DNA of 64,000 nucleotides from NCBI RefSeq assembly GCF_019091455.1, contig NZ_JAGXJN010000001.1, forward strand, positions 620,001 through 684,000, in the 5' to 3' direction. The DNA comes from Chitinophaga sp. GbtcB8 (GTDB lineage: Bacteria > Bacteroidota > Bacteroidia > Chitinophagales > Chitinophagaceae). Positions 1 to 9,064 of this stretch are shown here, one piece after another. The notes under the pieces were generated by a model. That model did not search any database. It was not told where the DNA came from and saw only the letters and a list, made by a program, of their open reading frames with translations. Both the position numbers and the translations under genes were made by a program. Within the stretch, counting starts at the first letter, position 1, and each line of letters begins with the position of its first letter.

Positions 1-354
1 GGCCAGCAGCATGCTTTGCGGAGTAATCTTTAACTCTTTAAAGTAGGCTTTTTCTTGATCCGTTAATTCGCGCGTGACAATGACCATGCGCGCACTATCA
101 TTTAAAAGATCTTTAAAACATTCCGCTTCCGGTTTGTATTCCGCCACAATCTTTGTTTTGGGATACAGGGAGTGAAATACTTTCAGCTCTGCTTCTATCA
201 GCGGTTCATACGTTTCATCTACACTAATATGGATACTGCCTGTTGTGGGCGTATCCAAAGGTTGTTTTCCATTACCGCCATTGTTGCATGCAAACAGGCC
301 ACCAGCCAACAACGCCAGCCAGGCCGCCTTATGCTTTATTCCTTTCAAAAACAT
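1..354 (-). CDS. PstS-like phosphate-binding lipoprotein (partial, C-terminus outside window)
   Basis: The reading frame is open from an ATG at 352-354 to the window edge, giving the first 118 residues. The N-terminus has a hydrophobic stretch ending in the lipobox-like GLFAC, so Cys is probably lipidated. The following segment (SIHISVDETYEPLIEAELKV, then FHSLYPKTKIV and a later VIVTRELT) matches the start of PstS-type substrate-binding proteins of the PBP-like family. In Bacteroidota such proteins often sit at the end of exbB-exbD-tonB operons; only the small membrane gene 11 bases upstream is visible here. Family assignment is good, the ligand is inferred. Confidence 0.75.
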   Translation of the reverse strand, partial: MFLKGIKHKAAWLALLAGGLFACNNGGNGKQPLDTPTTGSIHISVDETYEPLIEAELKVFHSLYPKTKIVAEYKPEAECFKDLLNDSARMVIVTRELTDQEKAYFKELKITPQSMLLA

Positions 355-365
355 AATATAGCCGG

Positions 366-623
366 TTAGTTTTCTTCTGTTCGTTTGTCAAAAAATAATT
401 GTTTAATACCTCTGTACACACGAAATAATCCATACGCCACCAGTATTGCACCAAAAATATTCATCACCCATGGGTCCAATCTAAAGTTGCCTAAACCCAA
501 TTTTTCAGCAAAGAAGGCAAAGAGTCCAAAGAGCAGAAAAAATATACCTCTTAACAATTCCCCCAGTGGGCGGTACGCTATCTGTATCCGCCTGTTACTT
601 GATCTTTCCTGTTGCATTAGCAT
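366..623 (-). CDS. Small membrane protein, unknown function
   Basis: An 85-residue protein with a basic N-terminal tail (Arg-rich, about 20 residues), two hydrophobic segments (about residues 26-42 and 52-68) separated by a short polar loop, and a charged C-terminal tail. It is probably an inner-membrane protein with both ends in the cytoplasm. Its stop codon lies 11 bases before the start of the PstS-like gene, so the two are almost certainly co-transcribed. I do not recognise a named domain. A start two codons further in (ATG at 615-617) is also possible. Confidence 0.7.
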   Translation of the reverse strand: MLMQQERSSNRRIQIAYRPLGELLRGIFFLLFGLFAFFAEKLGLGNFRLDPWVMNIFGAILVAYGLFRVYRGIKQLFFDKRTEEN

Positions 624-934
624 GATAGTAAGTTACAATTATACAAAAATTATTTTTTTAATCTCACATATTCAAAGCCAGGAAAATGTTAAAACTACGG
701 GCCAATATGTGTTCAAATGGCCGTTGCTGCTGACTTTGCGGGCATTAACTTTTTTTGTTCCTTATTTATTGTTAATATATTTAACAATTGGGTATGAAGG
801 TGTTAAGCGACCGTTAATGCAGCGGCTGTAAACGCCGGCCTTTGATAAATAGATGCGGACCGCACCTATTTTCCATATAGGGACTTCCCGTAAAATCTTG
901 TAGGTTTGCGGTCCCGGCCAAACCGGGCGCTCAT
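624..934. other. Gene-free stretch between divergent genes
   Basis: This 311-base stretch separates the leftward pst-side operon from the rightward phosphatase gene. It holds a TAGGTTTG box at 901-908, a fit to the Bacteroidota -7 promoter consensus TAnnTTTG, about 26 bases before the phosphatase start. A short GC-rich inverted repeat (CCCGG/CCGGG) lies around 916-930 in the predicted leader. I see no coding potential; an open frame crossing 385-831 is the antisense shadow of the small membrane gene plus chance. Confidence 0.5.
901..908 (+). promoter_or_regulatory. Putative -7 promoter element (TAGGTTTG)
   Basis: TAGGTTTG fits the TAnnTTTG -7 consensus of Bacteroidota housekeeping promoters and lies 26 bases upstream of the phosphatase start codon. 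A matching -33 TTG element is not clear. Confidence 0.45.
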
Positions 935-1372
935 ATGAAAGTATTAATGGTATGCCTGGGCAATATTTGCCGCTCTCCGCTGGCAGAAGGCGTTTTACGG
1001 CACCTGGCGCAAAAAAAGGGACTTAACTGGGATATTGATTCAGCAGGCACGGGCAGCTGGCATATTGGCGACCCGCCGGATCACCGCTCTGTAAAAGTGG
1101 CCCGGCAGTACGGGGTGGATATTTCCGGGCTCCGGGGAAGACAGTTTGGTGTGGCAGACTTTCAGCAGTTTGACCGCATTTATGTAATGGACCTGGACAA
1201 TTACCGCGATGTACTGCGGAAAGCCCGCAGTGAGGCCGACCGGGCAAAGGTGCAGCTGCTGCTGGCCAACCAGCAGGAAGTGCCTGATCCCTGGTATGAC
1301 GATAAGCTTTTTGAGCCGGTATACCAGATGATCTATAAAGCATGTGAGCGGATAATTAATAATGAAAAATGA
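935..1372 (+). CDS. Low-molecular-weight protein-tyrosine phosphatase
   Basis: A 145-residue cytoplasmic phosphatase. The P-loop C(X)5R is at the N-terminus (VCLGNICRSPLAEG, residues about 6-19) with Cys as nucleophile, and the general-acid Asp sits in the C-terminal VPDPWYDD motif. Length is typical of the family. In bacteria these enzymes often dephosphorylate tyrosine kinases of exopolysaccharide export, but no such kinase is present here, so the substrate is unknown. The final codons (IINNEK and stop) are formed by the heptamer repeat array that starts at 1352, suggesting the array altered the end of the gene. Confidence 0.93.
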   Translation: MKVLMVCLGNICRSPLAEGVLRHLAQKKGLNWDIDSAGTGSWHIGDPPDHRSVKVARQYGVDISGLRGRQFGVADFQQFDRIYVMDLDNYRDVLRKARSEADRAKVQLLLANQQEVPDPWYDDKLFEPVYQMIYKACERIINNEK

Positions 1373-1545
1373 ATAATTAATAATCGTGGAGGCTGATAGC
1401 TGAAATACTGGTAGAATTTCATATTAATTGTTCCTGGTTCTTTATTCCTTCGTTCTTATTGAAGTATTTGATTTTTCATTTGACATTATTTTTATCGATT
1501 ATTAATTTTTAATTCTTAATTACTAATTACTCAATTATTCATTCA
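1352..1545. repeat. Degenerate heptamer repeat element, AT-rich type, inverted arms
   Basis: The left arm (1352-1384) is a tandem run of about 4.7 units close to ATAATTA. The right arm (about 1473-1545) is about ten units of the complementary type, close to ATTAATT/ATTCATT. The core between them contains GGAGGCTG and TGAAAT, also found in the core near 24320-24350 on the other strand. The left arm overlaps the phosphatase stop codon and the right arm runs directly into the hisS start codon, so it forms the hisS leader. Confidence 0.85.
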
Positions 1546-2895
1546 ATGATAAAACCCAGCATCCCCAAGGGTACCCGTGATTTTGGGCCGGCAGTGGTGA
1601 AGAAGCGGCAATATATTTTTCAAACCATCCGCGAAACGTTTGAGCTGTTCGGCTTTCAGCCGCTGGAAACACCGGCGATGGAAAACCTGAGCACACTGAC
1701 GGGTAAATACGGAGAAGAAGGTGATAAACTGATCTTTAAGATACTGGACAATGGCGAGATCTTAGGCCGTGCACAACAAGCCAAGGATAGCCGGGAACTG
1801 GCTACCCTGATCTGTGAAAAAGCGCTGCGTTATGATCTTACTATTCCCTTTGCACGATATGTAGTGATGAACCAGCATGAGCTGGCCCTGCCTTTTAAAC
1901 GCTACCAGATGCAACCTGTGTGGCGGGCGGACAGGCCGCATAAAGGCCGCTACCGCGAGTTTTACCAGTGCGATGCCGATGTGGTGGGCAGTAACTCCCT
2001 GCTGAATGAAGTGGAATTACTGATGATCTACGACCGGGTATTTACTAAACTGGGGATGCAGGGCTACGAAGTGCGGGTAAATAACCGCAAGATCTTAAGC
2101 GGTCTGGCGGAAAAGATCGGGAAACCCGAACTGCTGATGGATATTACCATTGCCATTGATAAATTAGATAAGATCGGGGAGGCTGGTGTGAATGAGGAAT
2201 TATTAAATCGCGGACTGAGCCAACAAGATGTGGACATAATCAACAACTTCCTGCGCATAGAAGGCAATAACACTGAAAAATTACAGCAATTGCAAACCTT
2301 GTTGCAGGGTTCAGCTATTGCGCAAAAAGGCATTGAAGAATTATCGTTTGTGCTGAACAGTGGCTTAGGGCGTTTTCAAGAGGCCCCGATCGTAGATGTA
2401 ACGCTTGCGCGCGGTCTGAATTATTATACCGGCATGATCGTAGAAGCCAAAGCGCCGGCAGTGGTGAAAATGGGCAGCATTGGCGGCGGCGGCCGTTATG
2501 ACGACCTTACAGGATTGTTTGGTCTGCCGGGTTTGTCGGGCGTAGGCATTTCCTTTGGGGTAGACCGTATTTACGATGTGCTGGAAGAGCTGCAGCTGTT
2601 CCCTTCCACCGCACAGCAAAGCACTAAAGTATTATTCCTGAATTTAGGAGAACAGGCTTTACCGGTGGCGTTTAACCATGTAATGCAGCTGCGCGATAAA
2701 GGTATTGCGGCAGAAGTATTTCATGAGCAGGCCAAGATGGATAAACAAATGAAGTATGCCGATAAACGCGGTATCCCTTATGTAGTGATCATTGGGGAAA
2801 GTGAGCTGCAGGAAAATATGCTGAGCATTAAAAACCTGCAAACCGGGGAGCAGCAGAAGATTGCAGCCGGTGAGCTGTTAGGGTTTGCGTTTTAA
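1546..2895 (+). CDS. hisS: Histidine-tRNA ligase
   Basis: A 449-residue class II aminoacyl-tRNA synthetase that charges tRNA-His. It shows the class II motif 2 region (QPVWRADRPHKGRYREFYQC, about residues 124-143), the HisRS-specific LARGLNYYTG motif (about 286-295), the glycine-rich GSIGGGGRYDDL, and motif 3 (GVGISFGVDRI). The C-terminal 90 residues are the anticodon-binding domain. The start ATG follows directly on the heptamer array, leaving no obvious Shine-Dalgarno, as is common in this phylum. It is followed by a bidirectional terminator shared with the convergent DsbD gene. Confidence 0.97.
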   Translation: MIKPSIPKGTRDFGPAVVKKRQYIFQTIRETFELFGFQPLETPAMENLSTLTGKYGEEGDKLIFKILDNGEILGRAQQAKDSRELATLICEKALRYDLTIPFARYVVMNQHELALPFKRYQMQPVWRADRPHKGRYREFYQCDADVVGSNSLLNEVELLMIYDRVFTKLGMQGYEVRVNNRKILSGLAEKIGKPELLMDITIAIDKLDKIGEAGVNEELLNRGLSQQDVDIINNFLRIEGNNTEKLQQLQTLLQGSAIAQKGIEELSFVLNSGLGRFQEAPIVDVTLARGLNYYTGMIVEAKAPAVVKMGSIGGGGRYDDLTGLFGLPGLSGVGISFGVDRIYDVLEELQLFPSTAQQSTKVLFLNLGEQALPVAFNHVMQLRDKGIAAEVFHEQAKMDKQMKYADKRGIPYVVIIGESELQENMLSIKNLQTGEQQKIAAGELLGFAF

Positions 2896-3028
2896 TTAAT
2901 AATAAGAATGAAATCATAGGCCGGGATGCCGGTGAAATACATTTCTGCAACCAGCATAAAAAGAGGGCGATATTTCAATTGAAGTATCGCCCTCTTTATT
3001 ATTAATTATTCATTCTTAATTATTATTT
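2892..3028. repeat. Degenerate heptamer repeat element, AT-rich type, with terminator inside
   Basis: The left arm (2892-2912) has about three units near ATAATTA starting at the hisS stop codon. The right arm (2994-3028) has about five units near ATTAATT/ATTCATT ending at the stop codon of the convergent DsbD gene. The core carries ATGCCGGTGA, shared with the core near 24310-24330 (opposite orientation), and a strong terminator hairpin. Confidence 0.75.
2960..2997. terminator. Bidirectional intrinsic terminator
   Basis: A 13-base perfect inverted repeat (AAAGAGGGCGATA and its complement) with a 12-base loop, flanked by A on the left and T on the right, lies between the convergent hisS and DsbD genes and can act for both. 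Confidence 0.85.
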
Positions 3029-5035
3029 ATTCACCGCAACATTACTGCTCTTAAACGCCTCCAGCCCGCATTTCAGCCAGCTGGCATATGCTTTTACATC
3101 CGGCGTATAACCCACCGGGCGTGTAAGCAATTTTTCATCAGGGCTGATTAACACATAGAACGGTTGCGAGTTATTGCTGAAATTTTCTGTTTGCATAGTG
3201 GCAAACTTATCCCCTATTGTTTTTATTTCTTTCTTATGGCCTGTGCCGGTAGTGAACAGGAATTGCGCATCTTCCGGCAGCAGCTTACGGTCATCTACGT
3301 ATAGGGATACCAGTATGTAATCGTCTTTGATAATTGTTTTTACTTCATCCTTCGGCCATACATTTTCTTCCATCTTACGGCAGTTCACACAAGCCCAGCC
3401 TGTGAAGTCAAGCAGTATGGGTTTGTGCTGCTCTTTGGCCAGCTGTAAGGCTTTCTCATAATCATTGACCACATTGGCTTCCACGCCTTTTCCTTTGGCA
3501 GCATCTTCTCCATATATACTGTATGTTAAGGGCGGCGGGAAACCGCTGATCAAAGCACGGTTTGCATAAGGGGTGTTGGTAACCCCCGGTAACAGGTACA
3601 GTGTAAATGCCGCGAAAATTAGCGTAAACACCAAACGGGTTGGGCTCAGTTTCTTCAGCGGCGCATCATGCGGAAAACGGATCTTACCCAGCAGGTATAA
3701 GACAATACAAACACCAATAATAATCCAGATGCCGAAGAACACTTCCCGCTTTAACAGGCCCCAGTGTTTTACCAGGTCTGCATTGGATAGGAACTTAATA
3801 GCCATGGCTACTTCCAGGAAGCCCAGCACCACTTTCACGGTTGTTAACCAGCCACCGGATTTGGGTATTGAATTTAACCAGCCGGGGAACATGGCAAAAA
3901 CGGCAAAAGGTAATGCCAGCGCAAAACCAAAACCGGCCATACCCATAGTTAGCTGCATAGCGCCGCCATCTGTTGAAAGGGAGCCTGCCAGCAGGGAACC
4001 TAATATAGGACCGGTGCAGGAAAAAGATACCAGCGCCAGGGTAAGCGCCATAAAGAAAATACCAACAACCCCGCCTACGCTGGTCTTCGCATCCACTTTA
4101 CTGGCTAAGCCACTGGGCAGCGTGATCTCAAAGTAGCCAAAGAATGAAATGGCAAATACAATAAAGATCACAAAGAAGGCCAGGTTTAGCCAGATGTTGG
4201 TAGAAATATTATTGAGTATTTCCGGGTTCAGGGAAGTTAAAAAGTGAAAGGGTAAGCTTAATAATACATAGATCAGGAAAATGAAAAAGCCGTATAAGGT
4301 GGCATTCATTACCCCTTTACTTTTTTCCTTTGTTTTTTTGGTGAAGAAAGAAACAGTGAGCGGGATCATGGGAAACACACAGGGTGTTAGCAAGGCAATG
4401 AAACCACCCAGCATACCGAGTATGAAAATACCCCACAGGCTTTTCTTTCCCTCATGCCCAATACCACCACAGGTATTGGCAGGGCTATCCAGTATAATGT
4501 TATTGCGTTTCAGTGTTTGTGCAGCATCGCTGGATTCCTGTAAGCCGGCTGCTACGCTGGTTAAGTTACCGGCTGCATCCAGGCTGAATTTAAAGGCTGT
4601 TTCTTCCGGGCCCACTACTTCTTCGCCCTTAATGGCCATGAAGTTCACGCTACCGGCTACTTTATTGGCGCCGGGTTTCAGCTTTACAGTGGCCAGCAGC
4701 TCTACTTCGTTCTCAAAAAATTTGATGTTGGCATTATCCAGCAGCGGCTCTTTACGGTTATTCAATTTGCCGGCTTCTGTTACATTTGTTAAGGTGGCGG
4801 TAGCTGCAGCGGTGGTATCCAGCACCACGCGGGTGTTGGGCTCATCATCGCTCATGGTGGTGGAAAACAGCTGCCAGCCTTTTTCAATAGTACCTTTCAG
4901 GTGCAGCACATATTCGCCGTCATTTTTTTTCTCAGCGGAATATTGCCATTTTACCACGGGAGCCGTGGAGTCCTGTGCATGGGCTACTGCAGTGGCGCCC
5001 AGCATGTATAGTAGAAATACGAACAAGTGCTTCAT
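3023..5035 (-). CDS. DsbD-type thiol:disulfide reductase, thioredoxin-tailed
   Basis: A 670-residue membrane protein that should carry reducing power from cytoplasmic thioredoxin to periplasmic proteins. It has a signal peptide, an N-terminal DsbD-alpha-like domain (about residues 25-165), a transmembrane domain of about eight segments (about 200-490) with the paired redox cysteines in LLTPCVFPM and VSFSCTGP, and a C-terminal thioredoxin domain with CVNC at about residue 550 (FTGWACVNCRKME). The gene upstream encodes a second copy of the alpha-like domain alone, so the pair probably works in one pathway, such as cytochrome c maturation or disulfide repair. Confidence 0.9.
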   Translation of the reverse strand: MKHLFVFLLYMLGATAVAHAQDSTAPVVKWQYSAEKKNDGEYVLHLKGTIEKGWQLFSTTMSDDEPNTRVVLDTTAAATATLTNVTEAGKLNNRKEPLLDNANIKFFENEVELLATVKLKPGANKVAGSVNFMAIKGEEVVGPEETAFKFSLDAAGNLTSVAAGLQESSDAAQTLKRNNIILDSPANTCGGIGHEGKKSLWGIFILGMLGGFIALLTPCVFPMIPLTVSFFTKKTKEKSKGVMNATLYGFFIFLIYVLLSLPFHFLTSLNPEILNNISTNIWLNLAFFVIFIVFAISFFGYFEITLPSGLASKVDAKTSVGGVVGIFFMALTLALVSFSCTGPILGSLLAGSLSTDGGAMQLTMGMAGFGFALALPFAVFAMFPGWLNSIPKSGGWLTTVKVVLGFLEVAMAIKFLSNADLVKHWGLLKREVFFGIWIIIGVCIVLYLLGKIRFPHDAPLKKLSPTRLVFTLIFAAFTLYLLPGVTNTPYANRALISGFPPPLTYSIYGEDAAKGKGVEANVVNDYEKALQLAKEQHKPILLDFTGWACVNCRKMEENVWPKDEVKTIIKDDYILVSLYVDDRKLLPEDAQFLFTTGTGHKKEIKTIGDKFATMQTENFSNNSQPFYVLISPDEKLLTRPVGYTPDVKAYASWLKCGLEAFKSSNVAVNK

Positions 5036-5068
5036 GGTGGTTTATCACGGAACTTTAAATAAAAAAAT

Positions 5069-5157
5069 GGCAGTCCGCAGGGCTGCAATGGGCAGTGAAT
5101 GGAAAAGTGTTGCATCTTATTTCATTCACGGCTGATTGCTGGCTGCAAACTGCCAGT
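5069..5157. repeat. Weak heptamer-like repeat pair
   Basis: The intergenic region between the two DsbD-family genes holds a right arm (5130-5157) of four 7-base units sharing TGC (GGCTGAT, TGCTGGC, TGCAAAC, TGCCAGT) and a looser left arm around 5069-5101 with GCAG/TGCA words. It looks like an eroded copy of the inverted heptamer elements. Confidence 0.4.
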
Positions 5158-5182
5158 TACAAATGATGGGTCAAATACTGCC

Positions 5183-5644
5183 TCACTTCCCTCCTACGCC
5201 TATTGCAAACTCAATCTCTTTGGGCGGCAGGCATTGGTGATCATCACATACCATGAACTCAACAGAGCCTTTTACTTTGGTAGCCGCTTTCCCTTTAATG
5301 GTAACGGTTTGTACAAAGTTTACCTGGTTCTCGTAATATTTTAATTCAGAATCAAAGTTCTTATCAAACGCTTTGTGCAGCTTACCATCTTCCTTTATGC
5401 GGCCGGTAGCAGCTACCAGCGGATTTTTGCTGAACTTAAAGGAGGTAGGCACCGGTCCTTCACCGGCTTCTTGTGCATACAGGTGCCATCCCGGATCTAT
5501 GGTGGCTGTCATATGCAGCTCATAGGTCTTGTCATTGATCTTTTTAGATGCAAAGCTCCATTTTACCGGATTTTCGATCTGCGCACTTGCCAATACGGGC
5601 AAGGCAAACAAAAGCAGTGCAGTGAACAGTTTCTTCATAATCAA
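5183..5644 (-). CDS. Secreted DsbD-alpha-domain protein
   Basis: A 153-residue protein with a signal peptide (cleavage near LASAQ) followed by one domain resembling the N-terminal periplasmic domain of DsbD, including WHLYAQ and a Cys pair near the C-terminus (FMVCDDHQCLPP). It parallels the N-terminal domain of the gene downstream (both share PVKW, EKGW/DPGW and YENQV-like motifs). It probably receives electrons from the membrane reductase, or regulates it. The codon at 5636-5638 (MKKLF) may be the real start rather than MIMKKLF. Confidence 0.8.
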   Translation of the reverse strand: MIMKKLFTALLLFALPVLASAQIENPVKWSFASKKINDKTYELHMTATIDPGWHLYAQEAGEGPVPTSFKFSKNPLVAATGRIKEDGKLHKAFDKNFDSELKYYENQVNFVQTVTIKGKAATKVKGSVEFMVCDDHQCLPPKEIEFAIGVGGK

Positions 5645-5684
5645 TTTTCTTTTTAAATGGTTGGTTGGTTCTGGTTTTGGTGTC

Positions 5685-6377
5685 TTAATTATTTGCGATC
5701 AGGCTCTGGAATATCAGCTGACCGTCCCTATTATTCAAAGCGGCGCTGGTAGCGCGCTCCGGGTGTGGCATCATGCCAAAAACATTTCTTTCCTTATTAC
5801 AGATACCGGCTATGTTGCGGATTGCGCCATTTGGGTTGGCAGTGTCCACAATATTGCCAAACTCATCGCAGTAGCGGAACAGCACCTGGTTGTGCTTGAA
5901 CAGGCTGTCCAGTGTGGCATTATCTGCATAATAGCGGCCCTCGCCATGGGCCACCGGTATCATCAGCGGACGACCGGTTACATCTTTAGTAAGGGAAGTG
6001 GCGGTATTTTCGCTTTTCAGGAAGATATTCTTACATACGAACTGCTGGTTCTGGTTACGCAGCAGCACGCCCGGCAGCAAACCGGCTTCACACAGGATCT
6101 GGAAACCGTTACATACGCCTATTACACGGCCGCCTTTGCTGGCAAAGTCAATTACGCTCTGCATCATAGGGCTGAACCTGGCTATGGCCCCGCAACGCAG
6201 GTAATCGCCATAGGAAAAGCCGCCCGGCAGTATAATACAGTCCTGTGTGGTAAAAGTGCTAATGTCTTTATCCTTATGCCACAATTCTATAACTTCCTGC
6301 CCCAGGTCATAACGCAGGGCATCTATCATATCATGGTCACAATTAGAGCCAGGGAAGGTGACAACACCAAATTTCAT
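5685..6377 (-). CDS. purQ: Phosphoribosylformylglycinamidine synthase, glutaminase subunit
   Basis: A 230-residue class I glutamine amidotransferase supplying ammonia to PurL in step four of purine synthesis. It begins MKFGVVTFPGSNCD, carries GGFSYGDYLR, the nucleophile Cys in GVCNGFQIL, and the His/Glu pair in MMPHPERA. I chose the ATG at 6375-6377 because it gives the family's standard N-terminus; an ATG 18 bases upstream adds MIKDFH without homology. A TAATTTTG box at 6412-6419 is a plausible promoter. purL is not in the window. Confidence 0.95.
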   Translation of the reverse strand: MKFGVVTFPGSNCDHDMIDALRYDLGQEVIELWHKDKDISTFTTQDCIILPGGFSYGDYLRCGAIARFSPMMQSVIDFASKGGRVIGVCNGFQILCEAGLLPGVLLRNQNQQFVCKNIFLKSENTATSLTKDVTGRPLMIPVAHGEGRYYADNATLDSLFKHNQVLFRYCDEFGNIVDTANPNGAIRNIAGICNKERNVFGMMPHPERATSAALNNRDGQLIFQSLIANN

Positions 6378-6411
6378 GTGAAAATCTTTAATCAATAATA
6401 CAGGTAAATTG

Positions 6412-6419
6412 CAAAATTA
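6412..6419 (-). promoter_or_regulatory. Putative -7 element (TAATTTTG) for purQ
   Basis: On the minus strand this reads TAATTTTG, a fit to TAnnTTTG, about 34 bases before the chosen purQ start codon. Confidence 0.45.
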
Positions 6420-6553
6420 GGGAGCCGTCCGCATATTTCCATAGCCGTCTATACTAATCTAAGCAAGTGCTAACTGGTAGATATGCTAATGTACTGACAA
6501 ATAGTCCTATATATATTATTCTTATACTCCGCCGGTAGGCCGGCATTCATTTT

Positions 6554-7531
6554 TTAACTAAAATACTGCATTACAACCACGTAACCCAGCGTAATAAAGT
6601 GGATGATATTGGCTACCGTTTCATTGGTAATGGTCCAGTATACATTGGCCACGAACATAGAAATAGGTAATATAGCCAGCACCCAATAGTCCGGTGAAAA
6701 ATGCACATTAAACAAAGGCACCAGGATAGCCACCATCACAAAAACGATCTGCACCGCCCAGGTTTTACGTGTTTGGATCAGCATTTTCTTTAACGGGCGC
6801 TGTAACAGCATCCACCCCAGGATAAAGAAGAACAGGCTGGCTATTACAGCGCCCCATGCTTTATAATCACTGATAATTGGCAGGCTGAAACCTATATGGG
6901 GGATTCTTTTCAACAAAGCCCCCTGGTTGGTGATGAACAGGTAGGTGCCCAGCAGGTACAGCGGGCATATGAGCCCCAGCAGGGCAATGATCCACTCTGC
7001 CAGCCGGAAGGGCCGCATAATGAGCAGGCTGATAAGCAGCAGCACGCAAAATACAATGGCCGGGAAGTAGAATAACCCGGCAATACCCAGCGCAAAACCT
7101 ATATTAAATACTATATCCCTTGCGGAAGTGCGTGTATACAGCTCCGTTGTACTGGAAAATACCCACAGCATAATACAGTTTATCAGCAAGGCCGGTGAAA
7201 ATACATTCCAGCCCTGCCATAAAGAGGTAAAGAGCAGGTAGCTCATTGCCGGCAGATAGGTGGATTTGGGAAACAGGCGGTGGTGGTTAATGATCCTGGT
7301 GAGCAGCAGCGTTTGCAGGAACAGCAGCAGGATGGCTATGGAGGTAAAGAACAGCGGACTTTTGCCTACCAGCACCTGCAGCCATTTTACCAGCAGGTCG
7401 TACAAAAGCCCCTCTGATCCGTCTGCAATAAAGGTTGACGGATGTAACAGGTAGAAAAACTTAACCAGTAACGTATATATTAACAGCAGCAATACCGTTA
7501 GTGGATTGCCGGAGCGGAAAAATCTTACCAC
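6554..7531 (-). CDS. Multi-pass membrane protein, DUF6427-like
   Basis: A 325-residue polytopic protein with about nine hydrophobic segments. The N-terminal MVRFFRSGNP and the central FYFPAIVFCVLLLISLLI-then-RPF(R/S)LxEW pattern match the Bacteroidota DUF6427 family. Function is unknown. The start codon appears to be GTG (7529-7531). It lies 15 bases downstream of the secreted-protein gene at 7547-9064 and is probably in the same operon. Confidence 0.8.
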   Translation of the reverse strand: MVRFFRSGNPLTVLLLLIYTLLVKFFYLLHPSTFIADGSEGLLYDLLVKWLQVLVGKSPLFFTSIAILLLFLQTLLLTRIINHHRLFPKSTYLPAMSYLLFTSLWQGWNVFSPALLINCIMLWVFSSTTELYTRTSARDIVFNIGFALGIAGLFYFPAIVFCVLLLISLLIMRPFRLAEWIIALLGLICPLYLLGTYLFITNQGALLKRIPHIGFSLPIISDYKAWGAVIASLFFFILGWMLLQRPLKKMLIQTRKTWAVQIVFVMVAILVPLFNVHFSPDYWVLAILPISMFVANVYWTITNETVANIIHFITLGYVVVMQYFS

Positions 7532-7546
7532 GGTGCAAAGGTGTGA

Positions 7547-9064
7547 TTAAAAGTCAACTTTTGCAAAGCAAATATAATTCCTGTAAACACAGGGTATCAG
7601 TACGCTGCGGCTGCTGATCTGCTTCCCGTAACGGGGCATCCAGGTGAAACCTTTGTCCAGGTTGCGGAGGGTAGGCAGGCGGCTGATCTTACCATCCGGC
7701 TGTATGCTATTATCCGTTAAGATATAGTTACGGCGGTCCAGCTCATTATACAGGAAACGCAGCTCACTGCCAATGTTCACCATTATATAGGAAAGGTACA
7801 GGTCTGCCCCATCATCAAACTGGCTTTTGCGTACAAAGTTGCTCCATTGGGGGTTGCCTTCATTATCAAATGACAGGATAGCCACATTATCATAGTGGTA
7901 GCGGTTTCCCTGCGAGTTATTCCATCCCCAGGGGTTATAATACATGGGGGAATACGGGGAATAATAATAGGAGTACGGGTACGACATGCCGCCGTATGGG
8001 CCGTACATATAGTTCCAGCGGTTCCAGGGCTGGTAGCGGGAGGTGGTGTAGAACGATTCTGCCGTTAACAGGAAGCCCCCGTCTTTGGTATTGATGATCT
8101 TACGAATGAAATAATCGTTGAAAGCTGCATTGGTAGAGGATTCTCCACGAGCATTCATTTTCAGCTCATTGGAGAACTGGGCCAGCTTTTCAAATACCTG
8201 CTGTTTCTGCTCATAGTCGTATTTGCTGATGTACAGGCCTTCTACATTGCCCCGCTTCTGTTTGTAATAAAAGGCGGTGACCAGGGCCCGGTGCTGGTTG
8301 TTATCCAGCTTCATTTTTACCTCATCCAGCAGCTGGTTCTGCAGCTTCATGGGCGTGATCTCAAAGGAATCCACTGCGGATCTTTTGATCACCAGCTCCC
8401 CGTTCACGGTATAATCCCGGTTGCTGGTGCGTTCCAGCTTGGTAAATATCAGGTCGCCGTTATTGGAGAGGTTAAAATTGCTGAGGAAGCTCTTTTTTTC
8501 CATGGGCAATGAAAGCCGGCTGTTATTTACAAAGTTGAAAGAGCTGTCGTACTGGAAGGTGTAAAACACGTTGTTGTCTTCCTTGTCCTGGTTGATCTTG
8601 TAGATCAGGATGCGGGCCTTATCTTCCGAATACTCTACGGAATACACTTTGTTTTCCTTGGAATAAAAACCGATGCGGGTAGAGTCTATTACCACTGGAG
8701 ATTGTTCAAACTTGGCTTCCGGGTTCATGGTGGCGCATACGCTGTACACGGCATCCTTACGCTGGAACTGGTAGATCATGAACACCTTGTTGGGGTAGGC
8801 CACAAAATCCATGCTGATGATCTTACGGGGTAAAAAGTCCAGCTTTACCCGCTGTTTCAGCTGCATGGCGTTATCATATACGGACACCGCGTTATCACCC
8901 CGGTCATTTTTATACACCATGATGTTACCGCCTACCCGGCCTATAATTTCAAATTCAGTGCTTTTATAATCATCCCGTTCCGGTTCTGAGTAGGCTATTT
9001 TTTGGGCCATGAGTGATCCGCCACACAAAAGCAGGCAAGCCAGGAGAGAAAATCGGTATAGCAT
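7547..9064 (-). CDS. Secreted protein of unknown function with Tyr-rich insert
   Basis: A 505-residue protein with a signal peptide (LLLCGGSLMAQ) and no membrane segment after it. Alternating hydrophobic/charged strands suggest a beta-propeller-like or beta-rich fold, but I recognise no named domain. About residues 350-380 form a striking Tyr/Pro/Gly/Trp insert (YGPYGGMSYPYSYYY and SPMYYNPWGWNN). It is in one operon with the DUF6427-like gene 15 bases downstream. The location is probably periplasm or outer membrane. Confidence 0.75.
   Translation of the reverse strand: MLYRFSLLACLLLCGGSLMAQKIAYSEPERDDYKSTEFEIIGRVGGNIMVYKNDRGDNAVSVYDNAMQLKQRVKLDFLPRKIISMDFVAYPNKVFMIYQFQRKDAVYSVCATMNPEAKFEQSPVVIDSTRIGFYSKENKVYSVEYSEDKARILIYKINQDKEDNNVFYTFQYDSSFNFVNNSRLSLPMEKKSFLSNFNLSNNGDLIFTKLERTSNRDYTVNGELVIKRSAVDSFEITPMKLQNQLLDEVKMKLDNNQHRALVTAFYYKQKRGNVEGLYISKYDYEQKQQVFEKLAQFSNELKMNARGESSTNAAFNDYFIRKIINTKDGGFLLTAESFYTTSRYQPWNRWNYMYGPYGGMSYPYSYYYSPYSPMYYNPWGWNNSQGNRYHYDNVAILSFDNEGNPQWSNFVRKSQFDDGADLYLSYIMVNIGSELRFLYNELDRRNYILTDNSIQPDGKISRLPTLRNLDKGFTWMPRYGKQISSRSVLIPCVYRNYICFAKVDF

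Noticed and set aside
5529-6398. 289-codon plus-strand frame
   Set aside because: Antisense to purQ and to the 5' end of the DsbD-alpha gene.
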